Assembly (NCBI GenBank): GCA_010093705.1
Contig: MU006107.1
Location: 356,031-420,030, forward strand
Direction of reading: 5' to 3'
DNA length: 64,000 nt
Source: Patellaria atrata CBS 101060
Taxonomy: Eukaryota > Ascomycota > Dothideomycetes > Patellariales > Patellariaceae
Within the stretch, counting starts at the first letter, position 1. Each line of letters opens with the position of its first letter. Below are positions 12,001 to 23,217 of this stretch, piece by piece. A model generated the notes under the pieces. The model did not search any database. It saw nothing but the letters and a program-made list of their open reading frames with translations, and was not told the DNA's origin. The translations under genes and the position numbers were made by a program.

Positions 12001-15000
12001 GTAATGAAAAATGTTTCGTACTGATATATCCCTTGGCTTGGGTCGCTCGGTCGAGACTGTCGACCAACAAACTAAGGAGCTTAACAGTAGTCTTCGCAAG
12101 CTCCGGTTTGCTATTCATATATCCAGTGTACCTTCGAAAGATAGCTCTAAATTGTGGCCACTCGAGAGACATTGATAATACGCCTATAGTGTTAACAGCC
12201 TCGGCCGCTAAATTATGCGCACTTGTATCTTCGGCCTGATCGAATATGTAATGTTCGATCAAAGGGATCAAAAAGTGGCTGACATTTTTACTGTGCAAAT
12301 TAGCGGTTTTTGATTCCTTAGCAAGACGTCTGAGAGCTCTTAAACGACGGTGTAGTTGAATGTGGAGAATGTTGGTGAAGAAAGAGGCTTCATCATCCCC
12401 ATCAACGAGAAGTGGGCGCATATCACTAACTGTTTCCCAGGTAGGTAAATGTTGAACCGCATGGTTAACTATCGACAAGTATTCCACTCTTACAAGTTCG
12501 GGTTGGTGCCGTACTCCCTCATAGATTCCAGTCAGAACGACTTGATCAAGAAGCTCTTGGCGTTGCTTGAGCTCGTTATCACCGTCGAAACAGCTAGTTT
12601 CGACGAATCGACGTAAAGAGAACGATGCATTAGTACGGATGACTAGCTCTTCCGTGTCCTTGATGAAAAACAACATGTTAAAGAGTATCGGCCGCCATGA
12701 CTCCATCGATAGTGTAGGATATAAGTCTTCGTTTATCAGGTTGAAGGCTTTTGAGCGGCCATCAAAGTCAGGCTCATCAAGTCTTGTCTTGGAATAGGAG
12801 TTCAGAGCAGTACACAATTGGGCGGCTTGAGAGAGTTCCTCGTTCTTCTGTGCTAGTGCTTCGAGAACACCGCAAAGGAGTTCGCGGCCAAACCGATCCT
12901 GGAAAGAAGCAAACAGTGGAGTGCATGCTTTATACACTTCGACTAGTAGTATATTTTGGGATTTAGGATGGCAAATTGGAATAAAATGCCCGAGTACTTG
13001 TAAGAGATTGATCTTTGTTTTTACACTGACCCTGTTTACTGGTTGTTGTAATAGATATGCAGCAATATCTACGAGGTTATAAACCCCGTCTGTCTCCTGA
13101 ACGAAAGACGCGAGCTCGGATACAACCTCGATAGCAGCCTCGAGAATGTCTTTACTCGGACTCTTGCGTAATAAGGATCCAATGTGAGTCAGCACATGGT
13201 TGGTGTGCTGTGGTAGAATGCTCGTTCGAATATATTCCCACTGATCGTTTTGTGATAAATTGGAACTTGAGTCTAACCCAGCTATTCTGGCAAGATTTAT
13301 CAGTATGTTATTGATTACGAAGAGTTTAACTTCATCCTTCGCAGAAGGGACATCCAGACAATTAACAACTGTAGGTAGAATCTTATTGTTCACACTGTTT
13401 AAGAACGGTGCTAGATGCAACGTGGTGCTCCATATTGAGAACATGCGAAGGATCCCGGAGACAGATTGTGCTGTTTCCACTGGTAAAGTCTCTAATCTCG
13501 GATTAACAAGCTGCTCCAGAATTTCTGGAATGTACTTGTCCCATTCGAATTTCGGATTATTGCTGAATAGTGAATTTAAGCAGCGATAACCGACTTGACG
13601 GATAGATCTATGTAAGGACTCAGATTGTAGATCGTTGTTCTGGTTCGGTACCGACGACGGAGTAAGTCTACTGTTGGACTGAAAGAGACACAAGAGAACC
13701 GCACCGATTATATTATCAGTAAAAGGATTGAGCTCAACCCCTAGAGTTTCAAGCATGTCTTCTAACATGTTTAAAAGCCCGAGTTGCTTTCTTGTATCCA
13801 ACAATCCATGTCTTGTCAGATCGCGGTTGTTTTCTATCGGGAGTCCGTATAAGGTTCCCATTGCAATCTTCAAGAACTCGTTCATATCTTTTGACCCTAG
13901 TCTCGACAAAGCAATGAAGACAGCTTTACGCTTACTCTCTTGCCCTCGTTTCCCGCTAGCTGAACCGGCGCGTGTAATAACCTTGCCGTAGAGCAGTCGA
14001 AGTAAAACAGGCATAAGTTGAGAGCGGTCTTCATCCTGTAGGCTACTATCATCATGACCAAGATCAAGGAAGACCGAGACCTGGTCTCTGAATCTTACAT
14101 CGTCAAGTAGATTGAACAAATTTTCCTCATATCGATTGATAGAATCAATTTTCCATGTCAAGATTGCTTTCAGAGCTACTCGTTGGATTTCAACATCTCC
14201 ATTAGACAGGAGAGAAAGAAGAGCCGAAAAGACTTCGTCGGACTTGAAAAGAGCGCGTGGATTTACAAACTGTACAAAGAGGGATAGCATTGACTTCTGG
14301 TCTTTCCGCGTCCACCGAGAATTGTGCTCATTGGGGGAATTATACGCATCTACATCTCCCGCATCTAGAGCTTGCGGAACTGGGAGGTTTTGGCTGTCTG
14401 ATAATGCCCAATCAAGTAGTACTGGAACTAGCATGCGAGACCTTTTTTCCGCAATTTGTGGAATCGCATTGAGTACTCTGAGACCTTGTGTTCGACAATT
14501 GGAGTTTGTTGACGGCACTCTGGCGTGCTCCTTTTCGAATTGATATTGAAGGGTATCAAGAGCGGATACAGTTGACAATATACTTTGCTGGATAATTGTC
14601 TGGTCTTTCAAGAGATTGGTGCACTGGAATTCCGTCGTGAAACTCTTCATAAAGCTCTTTGAATCAGGGTCTAGAGGGGTTTTGATAGCTTGAGGATTTT
14701 GGGATTGTTCGATGTCACCTCCCTCTCGAATCCAGTCAAAAACGATATCAGTTACTATTAGTTCACCTTCTTTAGTCAAACAAATTTCTTTGAGTGCTGC
14801 GCAAGCATCTTCCCAAATCTGGGAAAGCTTAACGTGGAGTAGACCGAAACAATAACTGACCACCGCTTTGGCAAGCAAATTGTTCGATAAGATGTTCCTG
14901 TAGTCGCTCGATAACTTTCGGATGTACATCGACAAAGATCTTAAATTCTGAACGTCGAAAGAAAGATTCTCGATGATTATGGCCGTTAGGACAACTTCGG

Positions 15001-17037
15001 ATACTTCACCCTGGGTCAACCGCATGACGGAAGCGAAAGTGTTGAGGCACTGAGAACGTAGTATATGCGACGAGCTGCAGAGTCCTCGGAAAATGTAGGG
15101 CAAAATACGTTCTAAATTTACGGGAGCGTGACGAGGGCCTTCCTCATGTTGCTTGATACTCTCTTGTACGACCTCCCAGAACAATGGCATATTCCAAAGT
15201 AGGTCACAATGTCGACATATTATATCCCAATAAGAACTCTCAAGTAAACATCGCGGATGTGTCTGTGATGCATATCTCATCCCGTTGCCGAAGATGAACG
15301 CAGTTGCTGGAGACATGGTAATGGTCTTGGAGGTCTCACTATTTGAGAGACAATCAAGTAGTATGGCACGGACAGAATCTTGGGGTTCAGATTCTACAGA
15401 AACGTTTCTAAAGACTTTGAGAAGACCATCGCAGAGATAAGTGTGGTGTTCTAATCTCTCGCCGGAAGACCACTCCTGAAATACCTGGATTATATGAGCT
15501 TGCCAGGATGCGGGACACGTAATTTTCGTCTTAGATGGGTGATCGAGTCCAGATAATTTAGGGACCAAGATGCAAAGTTTTTCTATGTTGTCTTGCCAAT
15601 GGCGAACAATGAACCTGTAAATGATATTAGCAGAGAGCTAGATAATTTGTAAGTTCGGTCTCACCTTTGAAAATACGAGAGAACTAATCTATCGAATCTG
15701 TCTCTGTCTAGCTCCGCAAACGCATTACAAAAGCTCAAGAATTCATCCCCCCAAGGACATTTAGCAATATTCTCGACTACGCGAATGTGTAAGAGAGCTA
15801 GGTCGAGAGGTCCATAGTGAAAGACTGAAGCTACTGCCGATACAACAGAAGAAGAAAGCGAAGCGTCATTGCTTCTAAGCATTTCACCCACAATGTTCAC
15901 AAGTTCAGAGGTTATTTCGAAGACGAGCGACCAGTCTTCAAGACGGGTACCTTTCCTAACACTGCTCATTACCAGAATGATTCTGGTGGCAATAGCAGCG
16001 CGTGAACCACTTTTAGTAGAAATCAACAGACCTATCTCAGTAAGAAGCACTTCAGCTAGTTGTTTGAAAGTCTTCGAATCCGTATGGTGGATTACTGCAA
16101 TTAGAATGCCCCGTACAACTTCTTCATCGAGGCTTTCTTTAGGCACTTGAGACGGCTCGACATCATCCCGAAAAATGTAATTTATGAGTACACTTAGAAT
16201 CGCGGGTCCTGCGGAATGAACTCCTTTACCTACTCCTTTGATCGAATCCGCGAATAGAGTCATTATTCCTTGTTGATATTGATAGGTATCGCTGTTATCA
16301 GATGTGCCCTCTAAGTCTTGAAAGACATGAGTAACAATACGCTCAAGCGGAGCTTTGTCGCGGTGATATATAGATCCCGCCTTACGGATCAGAAAACTTA
16401 GTGCTTCAGCTGCGAAGCGTGTAATGAAAGACTTCTGGCGTGATTTGCCTAGGAGTGGGGCCACTAAGTCATACACTGGCCGTAGATCTGGAACGAGGAG
16501 TCGTGATAGATACTTGAAAAGCCAGGCTAAACAAGTAAAGCTCCATTCTATAACTTCGACATCCGGATGTTCTGCGGCGACATGCGACACAGTCGAGACG
16601 ACCCTTGAGAAATGTTTCTCAAACGTCGCGCCGAGATCGTGGGCAAAGTGTGAGACTAAACTCAGAAGAGGTTCCAAAGAATAACTATCTGCTTTTTCAA
16701 TGTATTCTACAAGCAGGTCTGCTATGCGATCACCGTAGTGCAATATCTGAGGCAAACTTTCGCATAGTGGGTGAACGGTACGGGAAAAAGCAGTGTAGTT
16801 TTCGGAAAGGTTCAGCTCGTCCCAGTCTACTAAGGAACTTTTGAAATACGAAGTGGTTGTGGAAAGACCCTCGCTGGCGAAATCGTAGCGACGTGTTCGG
16901 CGAATTGGGTCGATATTGAGCTTTGCGATGCGTTTGGTGAACGATTCGAAGTGATGTTTTCTAGATGGCTGTGTGTCCCCCTTCGATCTAAAAATCGAAG
17001 TTTGGTTCTCAATCCGACCTCTTGACATTGCAGGCAT
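9080..17037 (-). CDS. UTP20: UTP20, HEAT-repeat component of the U3 snoRNP / SSU processome
   Basis: Two exons, 17037-15665 and 15614-9080, with a 50-nt intron. The split codon AG|G restores the frame and gives 2635 residues, the usual size of fungal Utp20 (human DRIM). The N-terminus shows the conserved basic segment KHHFESF..KRIAKLNIDPIRR. The body is an uninterrupted series of amphipathic helices (HEAT/ARM type). The acidic EESEDDEDG stretch and the last 60 residues, very rich in Lys/Arg and ending RGRRRGW, are typical of the nucleolar C-terminus. Utp20 joins late 90S pre-ribosomes and is needed for 18S rRNA processing. The first ATG after a possible upstream 3' splice site was used as start, so a few residues of extension cannot be excluded. 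It shares its promoter with the DRN1-like gene. Confidence 0.94.
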
Positions 17038-17334
17038 TGTGAAGTCACATCTAGCAAGCCGTGTTCTTGTCCTGCAAAAAGTTTCTCAGTGTCAGTTTAC
17101 ATCGAAAGATGCTATGCCAAGCCCAGAAAAAAGTTGGCTTGGCATAAGTTATAGTTGATTGATTACCTAAGACGCTCTATTCCCGTCCTGCACACGCCAC
17201 CCGACTTTCGACCCAGCCGAAAATTACCCTACCCTTTACCTCCAGACCTTTTTATTTACCACCGGTTCAACCCATTCATTGGTGATTGCGAAGACACCCA
17301 TTAGATAGCAATCACACGCGTTCAAGGAGTCAAG
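17038..17334. promoter_or_regulatory. Bidirectional promoter UTP20 / DRN1-like gene
   Basis: 297 bp lie between the two start codons, so both genes must be driven from here. The central part holds a near-perfect inverted repeat (17112-17146) described separately. An ATTGG (inverted CCAAT) word occurs near 17278. Confidence 0.65.
17112..17146. promoter_or_regulatory. Inverted repeat TATGCCAAGCC / GGCTTGGCATA in the divergent promoter
   Basis: The left arm CTATGCCAAGCC (17112-17123) and the right arm GGCTTGGCATA (17136-17146) are reverse complements over 11 bases, with a 12-bp A-rich spacer. The same 12-bp word CTATGCCAAGCC occurs once in the eL27/SOF1 divergent promoter (38983-38994). I did not see it in other intergenic regions of the window. 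A dimeric factor site is the simplest reading; no known factor is claimed. Confidence 0.6.
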
Positions 17335-19378
17335 ATGCCTGCAGAAGAGATTGAAGCACGAAAAGACACGAGAATGTAAGTAGAACTCCCTTAACACTTG
17401 ATTGTCTTCTCTGGTTGGTCTGCTGTGTATTGACCGCTGAGGTGGTGATTTGCATTTACAATTACGAGTTACAAGTTACCTACCTTACCATACCTTAGGT
17501 ACTGTACCAACATGTAATACCCTTCGAAGTAAGGTATACCTTAGGACAAAGCTACGTTCCAAGCAATCCTATTCAATGTTACAGTTAGGTTGCTACGGAT
17601 ACTGTGAGAAATACATATCCAGTCCTTAAACACTTCCTACTCCGGATGACTATCATTACGAAAGGACTCAGGTTAACCAGTAGTGATTCACAAGCTGCAC
17701 CTCTTGCGATATACTGATCTTGCTTCGAATTTAAAGAGTTTTCTGACAGCTTTGTAGACTCGTAATTGGTAAAGTTCAGGGCAAAATTCGCCCTCTGTTT
17801 GAGAAAATATCACAGTACAGGAACAAAATTGATCTTGTCTTCATCCTCGGCGACCTGTTCGATTCTAAAACCAGCTTTAGACAAGACACAATCGACGATG
17901 TAGATGCTCTCATAGATGGAAATATCACTGTTGATATCATGACCTACGTCGTGGTCGGTGATTCACCTCTTCCTCCAAAGGTCCTCCAAATAGTCGAATC
18001 CTCAGCAGGACAGCTCGCTTCTAATTTGGTTTTTCTACCGAAGCGATGTTTCCTCAAGATCAGTGCAGACGGTTTAACAGTTGTAGTCTTGGGTGGTCGT
18101 CTCAACCCCAAAACCGTAGGGAAAATGGCGAACAACTATACGCCGTACTATAGTTATGACGATGCAAGAACTTTGAAAGGAGAAAGAAATGTAGACATTC
18201 TAATCACAAATGACTGGCCTGCTGCGATCCTTACACGCTCCGTGTATCAATCCGTGGAAATCGACATCAAAGAACAAGAGTGCATAGCGGACTTATGCTC
18301 ATCACTAAAGCCACGCTATCATTTTTCGAGCTCAGATGCGTTTTATCAGCGTGAGCCGTTTGTGCATAGCGACAGTGTCAGCGAAAACACGGAGTATTGG
18401 ATGACTCATTTTATCAGTCTTGCGGATTTCCAAAACGAAGCGGGGGAAAGATCGAGTTTTGCTTTTGTGCATAAGCCGGCCAATGCAGGACCGGTTCTTC
18501 TATCGACCATATCTCAGACTGCAACATCATCACCACTGTCTCTTGTTGGCAGTAAGAGGAAAGCTGGAGCTTCCCAAGAATCATCTCATCGTTTCGCGAC
18601 TGAGACTCGTCATGATAGAAGAGCCAACAAACGCCAGAAAGTACCACCGGTAACTACGGATACTTGCTTTCTCTGCATCGCCAGCCCACGTGCTGATACA
18701 CATCTGATCGTATCGGTCGGAGACCAGGTGTACCTTACCCTAGCGAAAGGACCTCTGATAACCCGAAAAGCATTTCCCTTGCTCCACTTCCCTTCACATA
18801 TGCTACTAATCCCCCTTGGTCATTCTCCTAGTATAGCAGCAATGTCTCCGGATGACCGAAAGGTAGTGTACCTCGAAATGCAAAATTATCGGAGAGCGCT
18901 TCAAAAGATGATTGCCATCAAATCTAATTCACAGTTCGGCGCGATAACTTGGGAAATAAGTCGTACTACGGGGATACATGCGCACTGGCAGTTTCTGCCA
19001 GTCCCAGTTGAACATATTCGAGGAGGAACACTAGAGGCCGCGTTCAAAACTCAAGGCGAAATGGACCGTTATCCAAAGTTTCAGATCAGAGATGTGGGAG
19101 ATGGCTCTGAGGAGCATACTGACTTCTTCAGAGTTCTCATTTGGCATCGGGATGATTCAGGTACAGATTCGGAGCGCTCACTTATCTTGCCATTGGATGG
19201 ATCCTTTCGATTTGACCTTCAGTTTGGCAGGAAAGTCATGGCAAAGCTGTTGAATCTGTATGACCGGGCAGATTGGAAAGAGTGCGAACAGACGAAGTCT
19301 GAGGAAGATGCGGATGCGGACGCGTTCAAGGCCGCATTCGAACCATTCGAGGCCTCGTTGGCGGAAGAATCCGCGTAA
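17335..19378 (+). CDS. CWF19L1/Drn1-like protein (CwfJ family), lariat-debranching cofactor
   Basis: Two exons, 17335-17375 (41 nt) and 17758-19378, with a 382-nt intron, giving 553 residues. The N-terminal domain resembles the calcineurin-like half of CWF19L1/Drn1 (ILVIGKVQGKIRPLFEK, then FILGDLF). The metallophosphoesterase GDxxG is degenerate (GKVQG), as expected for a non-catalytic fold. After a Ser/Lys/Arg-rich linker with a likely nuclear signal (about RRANKRQK), the C-terminal half has the CwfJ_C_1 HIT-like domain (CFLCIASP, HIHAH-type motif IHAHWQFLPVP) and CwfJ_C_2 (ending in the acidic tail). Drn1 binds the debranching enzyme Dbr1 and post-splicing complexes in the nucleus. The start codon gives MPAEEIEARKD and joins in phase to the conserved strand. 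Confidence 0.88.
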
Positions 19379-20648
19379 GAGTGATGGCTACTCCTTCACC
19401 TATGAAGGTTTTCCCATATTGCCATGGTGAGTAGGATCTCATCCATTTTTACCCGAGGGCCCCAATTTGCTTATTGTACTATACCCCTTGCTGCTTGATT
19501 TCCACTCTGTTTACCGACGTCCAGCTGCTTCAATGTTAATTCTTCTACAGCCTCCAGTCGCTCTCATAGTAGACGGACTTTTCTGATGTTTGCACACGAC
19601 TGCTCTTTTCTCATGTAAAATAGTTTCGCTCACGACTTTCTTACACGCACAATCGCTCCGCCTAGTGTCTTATGGTGCAACTAATGTAGTACACTTACGA
19701 AGGGATGGAATGTATCTGTCACGTGCAAAAGCCGGCAGTAGCATTACGAGCACTTCACTGCAGTAGTTCCAAATGGAATCCTTGGTTGATCAAACTTCTC
19801 GTGTCTGCAAGCTCATCTGTTGGGCGACGGTCTCGTACAAAGTAGGACGAAAGGACTTTTCGGGCCAAGGGGATGTGGGGTTCCAAAAAAGTGGTGATCA
19901 ATACCTTATTAATAATTCTCAAGTACGAGATGGAAGATGCGCCACTACCATTCCTAAAACGAGAAAGAGATTCTGTCTAGGTTACTTTCCCCCGCCATCA
20001 TGGGATGTACAAGTAAGGTATTGAGGCTGACGTTATTATGTCTCTCAAAGCGGGGCTCTCAAATTTTCCGAAAGCAGGTACGCGGGCTTACATTCCGATA
20101 TCCCAGAAACGTTCTACTTCTTACTATTCATTACCTTAAGGCACCTAGCGCACACTTTTATTTTGGATGTTCTATATCTGTTGCCGCAGCTATACGTAGA
20201 ACTACTGTAGGCCTACCTTTTAAAGCCCACAACCACCTTACTCAAATCCTATTGTATCTCCACCAGCTCCTTGGTCGGATTCGCTCTTTCCCTTATCCCA
20301 AGAGATGCTAAGGCAGGTAGGTTCTATTGATTAGAACTAGTCTTTGTTGATCCTTCCTCGGGGATGCGCTTTCCCGATGCTGATCATCAGTGACTTCCCG
20401 TTCGATGCAGCCACTGGTTGCATTCTACCTATATACGTCAGCACCAGAAACCCACCACCACTCGTGCCACTCTCTTACTACCTTACCTCAATAAATTCCT
20501 TCAAATCTTCAATCCAACTTTTTTCTCCATTGATTCTTCTGTCTTCGCCTCTTCACCTTTTCCTGACACAATTTTTATGATCCCTTTTGATCTCCTGTTA
20601 TTTCTTTAATCCTCACTATCACATCATAAAGACGCCCCCTTAGTCACC
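19379..20648. other. Intergenic and GH17 promoter/leader
   Basis: 1.27 kb without a recognisable gene. The last 200 bases before 20649 are strongly pyrimidine-rich (CT tracts), a common feature upstream of highly expressed fungal genes, and probably form the leader of the GH17 gene. Small open frames here show no family resemblance. Confidence 0.5.
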
Positions 20649-22373
20649 TTGCACATGATGCTGACCTCAACTGTTTTTGGCCTCACCGCCGCATTTTCTC
20701 TCTCCTCCGCTCAGGTTCAAAAGGGCTTTAATTACGGCAATCGGTTATCGAATGGTGGCATCAAAGTTCAGGCTGACTTCGAGAATGAATTCAACACGGC
20801 CAAAAATTTTGCCGGAAACTCTGGGTTCACAAGTGCACGTCTCTTTACCACAATTCAAGGCGGAACGACGAATGATCCTATTGCTGCTATCCCTGCTGCC
20901 ATTGCTACCAGGACGACCCTCCTTTTAGGTCTGTGGGCATCTGCTGGATCTACAATTATAGACAACGAGATAGCTGCTCTAGTGAGAGCCATCAATCAAT
21001 ACGGTACAGCTTTCACAGATCTCATCGTCGGTATTTCGGTAGGCAGCGAAGATTTGTACCGTATCTCACCAACCGGCATCGAGAACGGTTCCGACCCCGG
21101 TGCTGATCCGAATGTGATTGTGGACTACATCAACCGTGTTCGCGCTGCCGTCGCCAACACCGCTGCAAAAGGTAAACCAGTCGGCCACGTCGACACGTGG
21201 ACTGCATGGGTAAATGGATCCAACAAGGCTGTTATTGCTGCAAGCGACTTTCTAGGTGTTGACGCCTACCCCTATTTTCAGAACACAATGGCAAATGGTA
21301 TCGAAAACGGTAAAGCTCTTTTCCATTCAGCTCACGACCAAACAATAGCAGCGTCCGGTGGCAAACCTGTGTGGGTAACAGAGACTGGTTGGCCGGTTAG
21401 TGGGAAGACTGAGAACCTTGCTGTTCCCAGTACTGCCAACGCAAAGACGTATTGGGATCAGGTCGGTTGCAGTTTATTTGGAAAAGTCAACACCTGGTGG
21501 TACATTCTCCAGGATGCTCTCCCAGATACTCCTAATCCGAGCTTTGGTCTAATCGGGTCCTCGAACCCGAATCCTCTGTTCGATCTTGGCTGTCCTGCGG
21601 TAAGTATCTCGTCATTGGCCGTTTCCAGCGCCACTCCAAACTCAGCTTCGTCTAAACAACTCAGTAATCCCAACTCAACGCCCCTCCCATCGCCCGTCCA
21701 TATAGTTGCAACTACTGGTACTCACATGGGATATCACTCGTTTACATCTGTATCCGCTATTCCACCTATTGTCCCTTACCCACCTTCGAGCACTAGATCA
21801 CTTACCGTTACTACCTTACAAACACTTGTCGCCCCTTCGAATTATCCCTCCCCCGGCAGCAATCTCCCTTTCAACTACAGCGGCTGTGCTATGGAACTTT
21901 CCAAGGAGTTCGAATTTCCTCACTTGATTCTTCCAGTCGATAGAGCGAACCCTGAGATAGCATTTGGTTCCAGCTATATTACACATTTCTCGCCGGATGT
22001 CTCCACGTTGTTTACTTTCGATATTCCACCAACATTTTCGGGAAAATCGTGTTCTCTGGAATTCCATTTACCGTCAACGGAGCAAGTTAACCCAGCGAAC
22101 CTTGCTCTAAGCGGGAGTGGAGGTATCAAGGTCTCACAGCTTACGTATCCAGCCACGGAATCCATGGCATACAACAACATACCAGCAGTCGATCACGAAG
22201 TGGGAAGGATTGATTTGGTACCTGGACATGTCTATCAGATTGCCAGTTTTCCGTGCAACCCCAGTAGCCGTGTAGGGTATCGAGTCGATGCTACGGGTAC
22301 CTTGGATCTGGAATATTTCCACCACTGTGGACATGGCCACCTTGCCCTGGGTTTGTATATTACCGAGTCCTGA
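20649..22373 (+). CDS. Secreted GH17 glucan endo-1,3-beta-glucosidase fused to a But2 C-terminal domain
   Basis: Intronless, 574 residues. Residues 1-22 form a signal peptide (cleavage near SSAQ). Residues 24-317 are a GH17 barrel: KGFNYG start, SVGSED with acid/base Glu134, VWVTETGWP with nucleophile Glu245, and the [10 protein letters not shown] strand. A Ser/Thr/Pro linker covers about 318-405. Residues about 412-574 match the But2 C-terminal domain (PF09792 type): FPHLILPVD, the [12 protein letters not shown] strand, SGSGG, and a Cys-containing end. GH17 enzymes of this class remodel wall beta-1,3-glucan. Fungal homologues usually carry a Ser/Thr tail and GPI signal, which are absent here. 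But2 domains are common on secreted fungal proteins, with unknown molecular role. Methionines 1, 3 and 4 are all possible starts and do not change the signal peptide. Confidence 0.9.
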   Translation: MHMMLTSTVFGLTAAFSLSSAQVQKGFNYGNRLSNGGIKVQADFENEFNTAKNFAGNSGFTSARLFTTIQGGTTNDPIAAIPAAIATRTTLLLGLWASAGSTIIDNEIAALVRAINQYGTAFTDLIVGISVGSEDLYRISPTGIENGSDPGADPNVIVDYINRVRAAVANTAAKGKPVGHVDTWTAWVNGSNKAVIAASDFLGVDAYPYFQNTMANGIENGKALFHSAHDQTIAASGGKPVWVTETGWPVSGKTENLAVPSTANAKTYWDQVGCSLFGKVNTWWYILQDALPDTPNPSFGLIGSSNPNPLFDLGCPAVSISSLAVSSATPNSASSKQLSNPNSTPLPSPVHIVATTGTHMGYHSFTSVSAIPPIVPYPPSSTRSLTVTTLQTLVAPSNYPSPGSNLPFNYSGCAMELSKEFEFPHLILPVDRANPEIAFGSSYITHFSPDVSTLFTFDIPPTFSGKSCSLEFHLPSTEQVNPANLALSGSGGIKVSQLTYPATESMAYNNIPAVDHEVGRIDLVPGHVYQIASFPCNPSSRVGYRVDATGTLDLEYFHHCGHGHLALGLYITES

Positions 22374-23217
22374 TTCTCTGTTTTTCTTTTTAACACATGT
22401 ATTTTGGTTCTGCATAGCGAGGCGAGTAAAGAGAACGGTACGGCTACAATGTGATCGCGCATGGAGGGGCTAAGGGCGTTTTCTGTAAAACACAATTTGT
22501 ACGCATGGATTGGGATCCGGGGGCTAAACACTTTGGAGGGGGCAATCATCATACGAGTAATGATCAAGGTTATTGCTACTGATATATGATTAAAATTCTT
22601 CTTGCATTCATAACAATGACTATTCCACCAGCTCAGTTCTCACAGTTGATTACCTGTACTGTACAGTTGCAAACTGTTATGTGGCGTGTAGTCATCGATA
22701 CAGCTCAGGCCGGATGGTTACACTGTACAACTCACAACTTATACATCTGACAATTAAACTTTTCAAAACCTTTAAGTTTCCTATTATCTCTGCTGTGTAA
22801 TAGACGGATGGTGTTGTCCTCCCTACTCATCTTCCATTACGAACAAATATGTCACATTCCAAAGGATACAGATCACAAACTCACATCTCAGCAATGAATT
22901 AAAAACCATCCATTTTTCTAGCAACCCAATAAATATACTCCAAACCATCCATCAAAGACGAACTCAGCAGGTCATGAACATCGCTCGCACGCTCAGAACG
23001 CAACGCTACTTACACCAGGAGAAGAGTCATTCTCGTAACCAAAGAAAGAGAAGAAGAGGGAGAAAGACGTAATACACCTGATAGAGAATTTCCCATCGAT
23101 AAATCCATACCTAGAATCAATTTGCCGAATAATTCCATACTCCATATTGCTACCCCCTTACACCGAACCTCCATTCCAAATTACCAAGTCCTATACAACA
23201 GTACCCTCGATCGAAAC
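22374..23217. other. Convergent intergenic spacer
   Basis: 844 bp between the ends of the GH17 and coiled-coil genes. It contains a GTACTGTACAG cluster near 22655-22670. Both 3' untranslated regions should lie here, and I see no gene. Confidence 0.5.
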
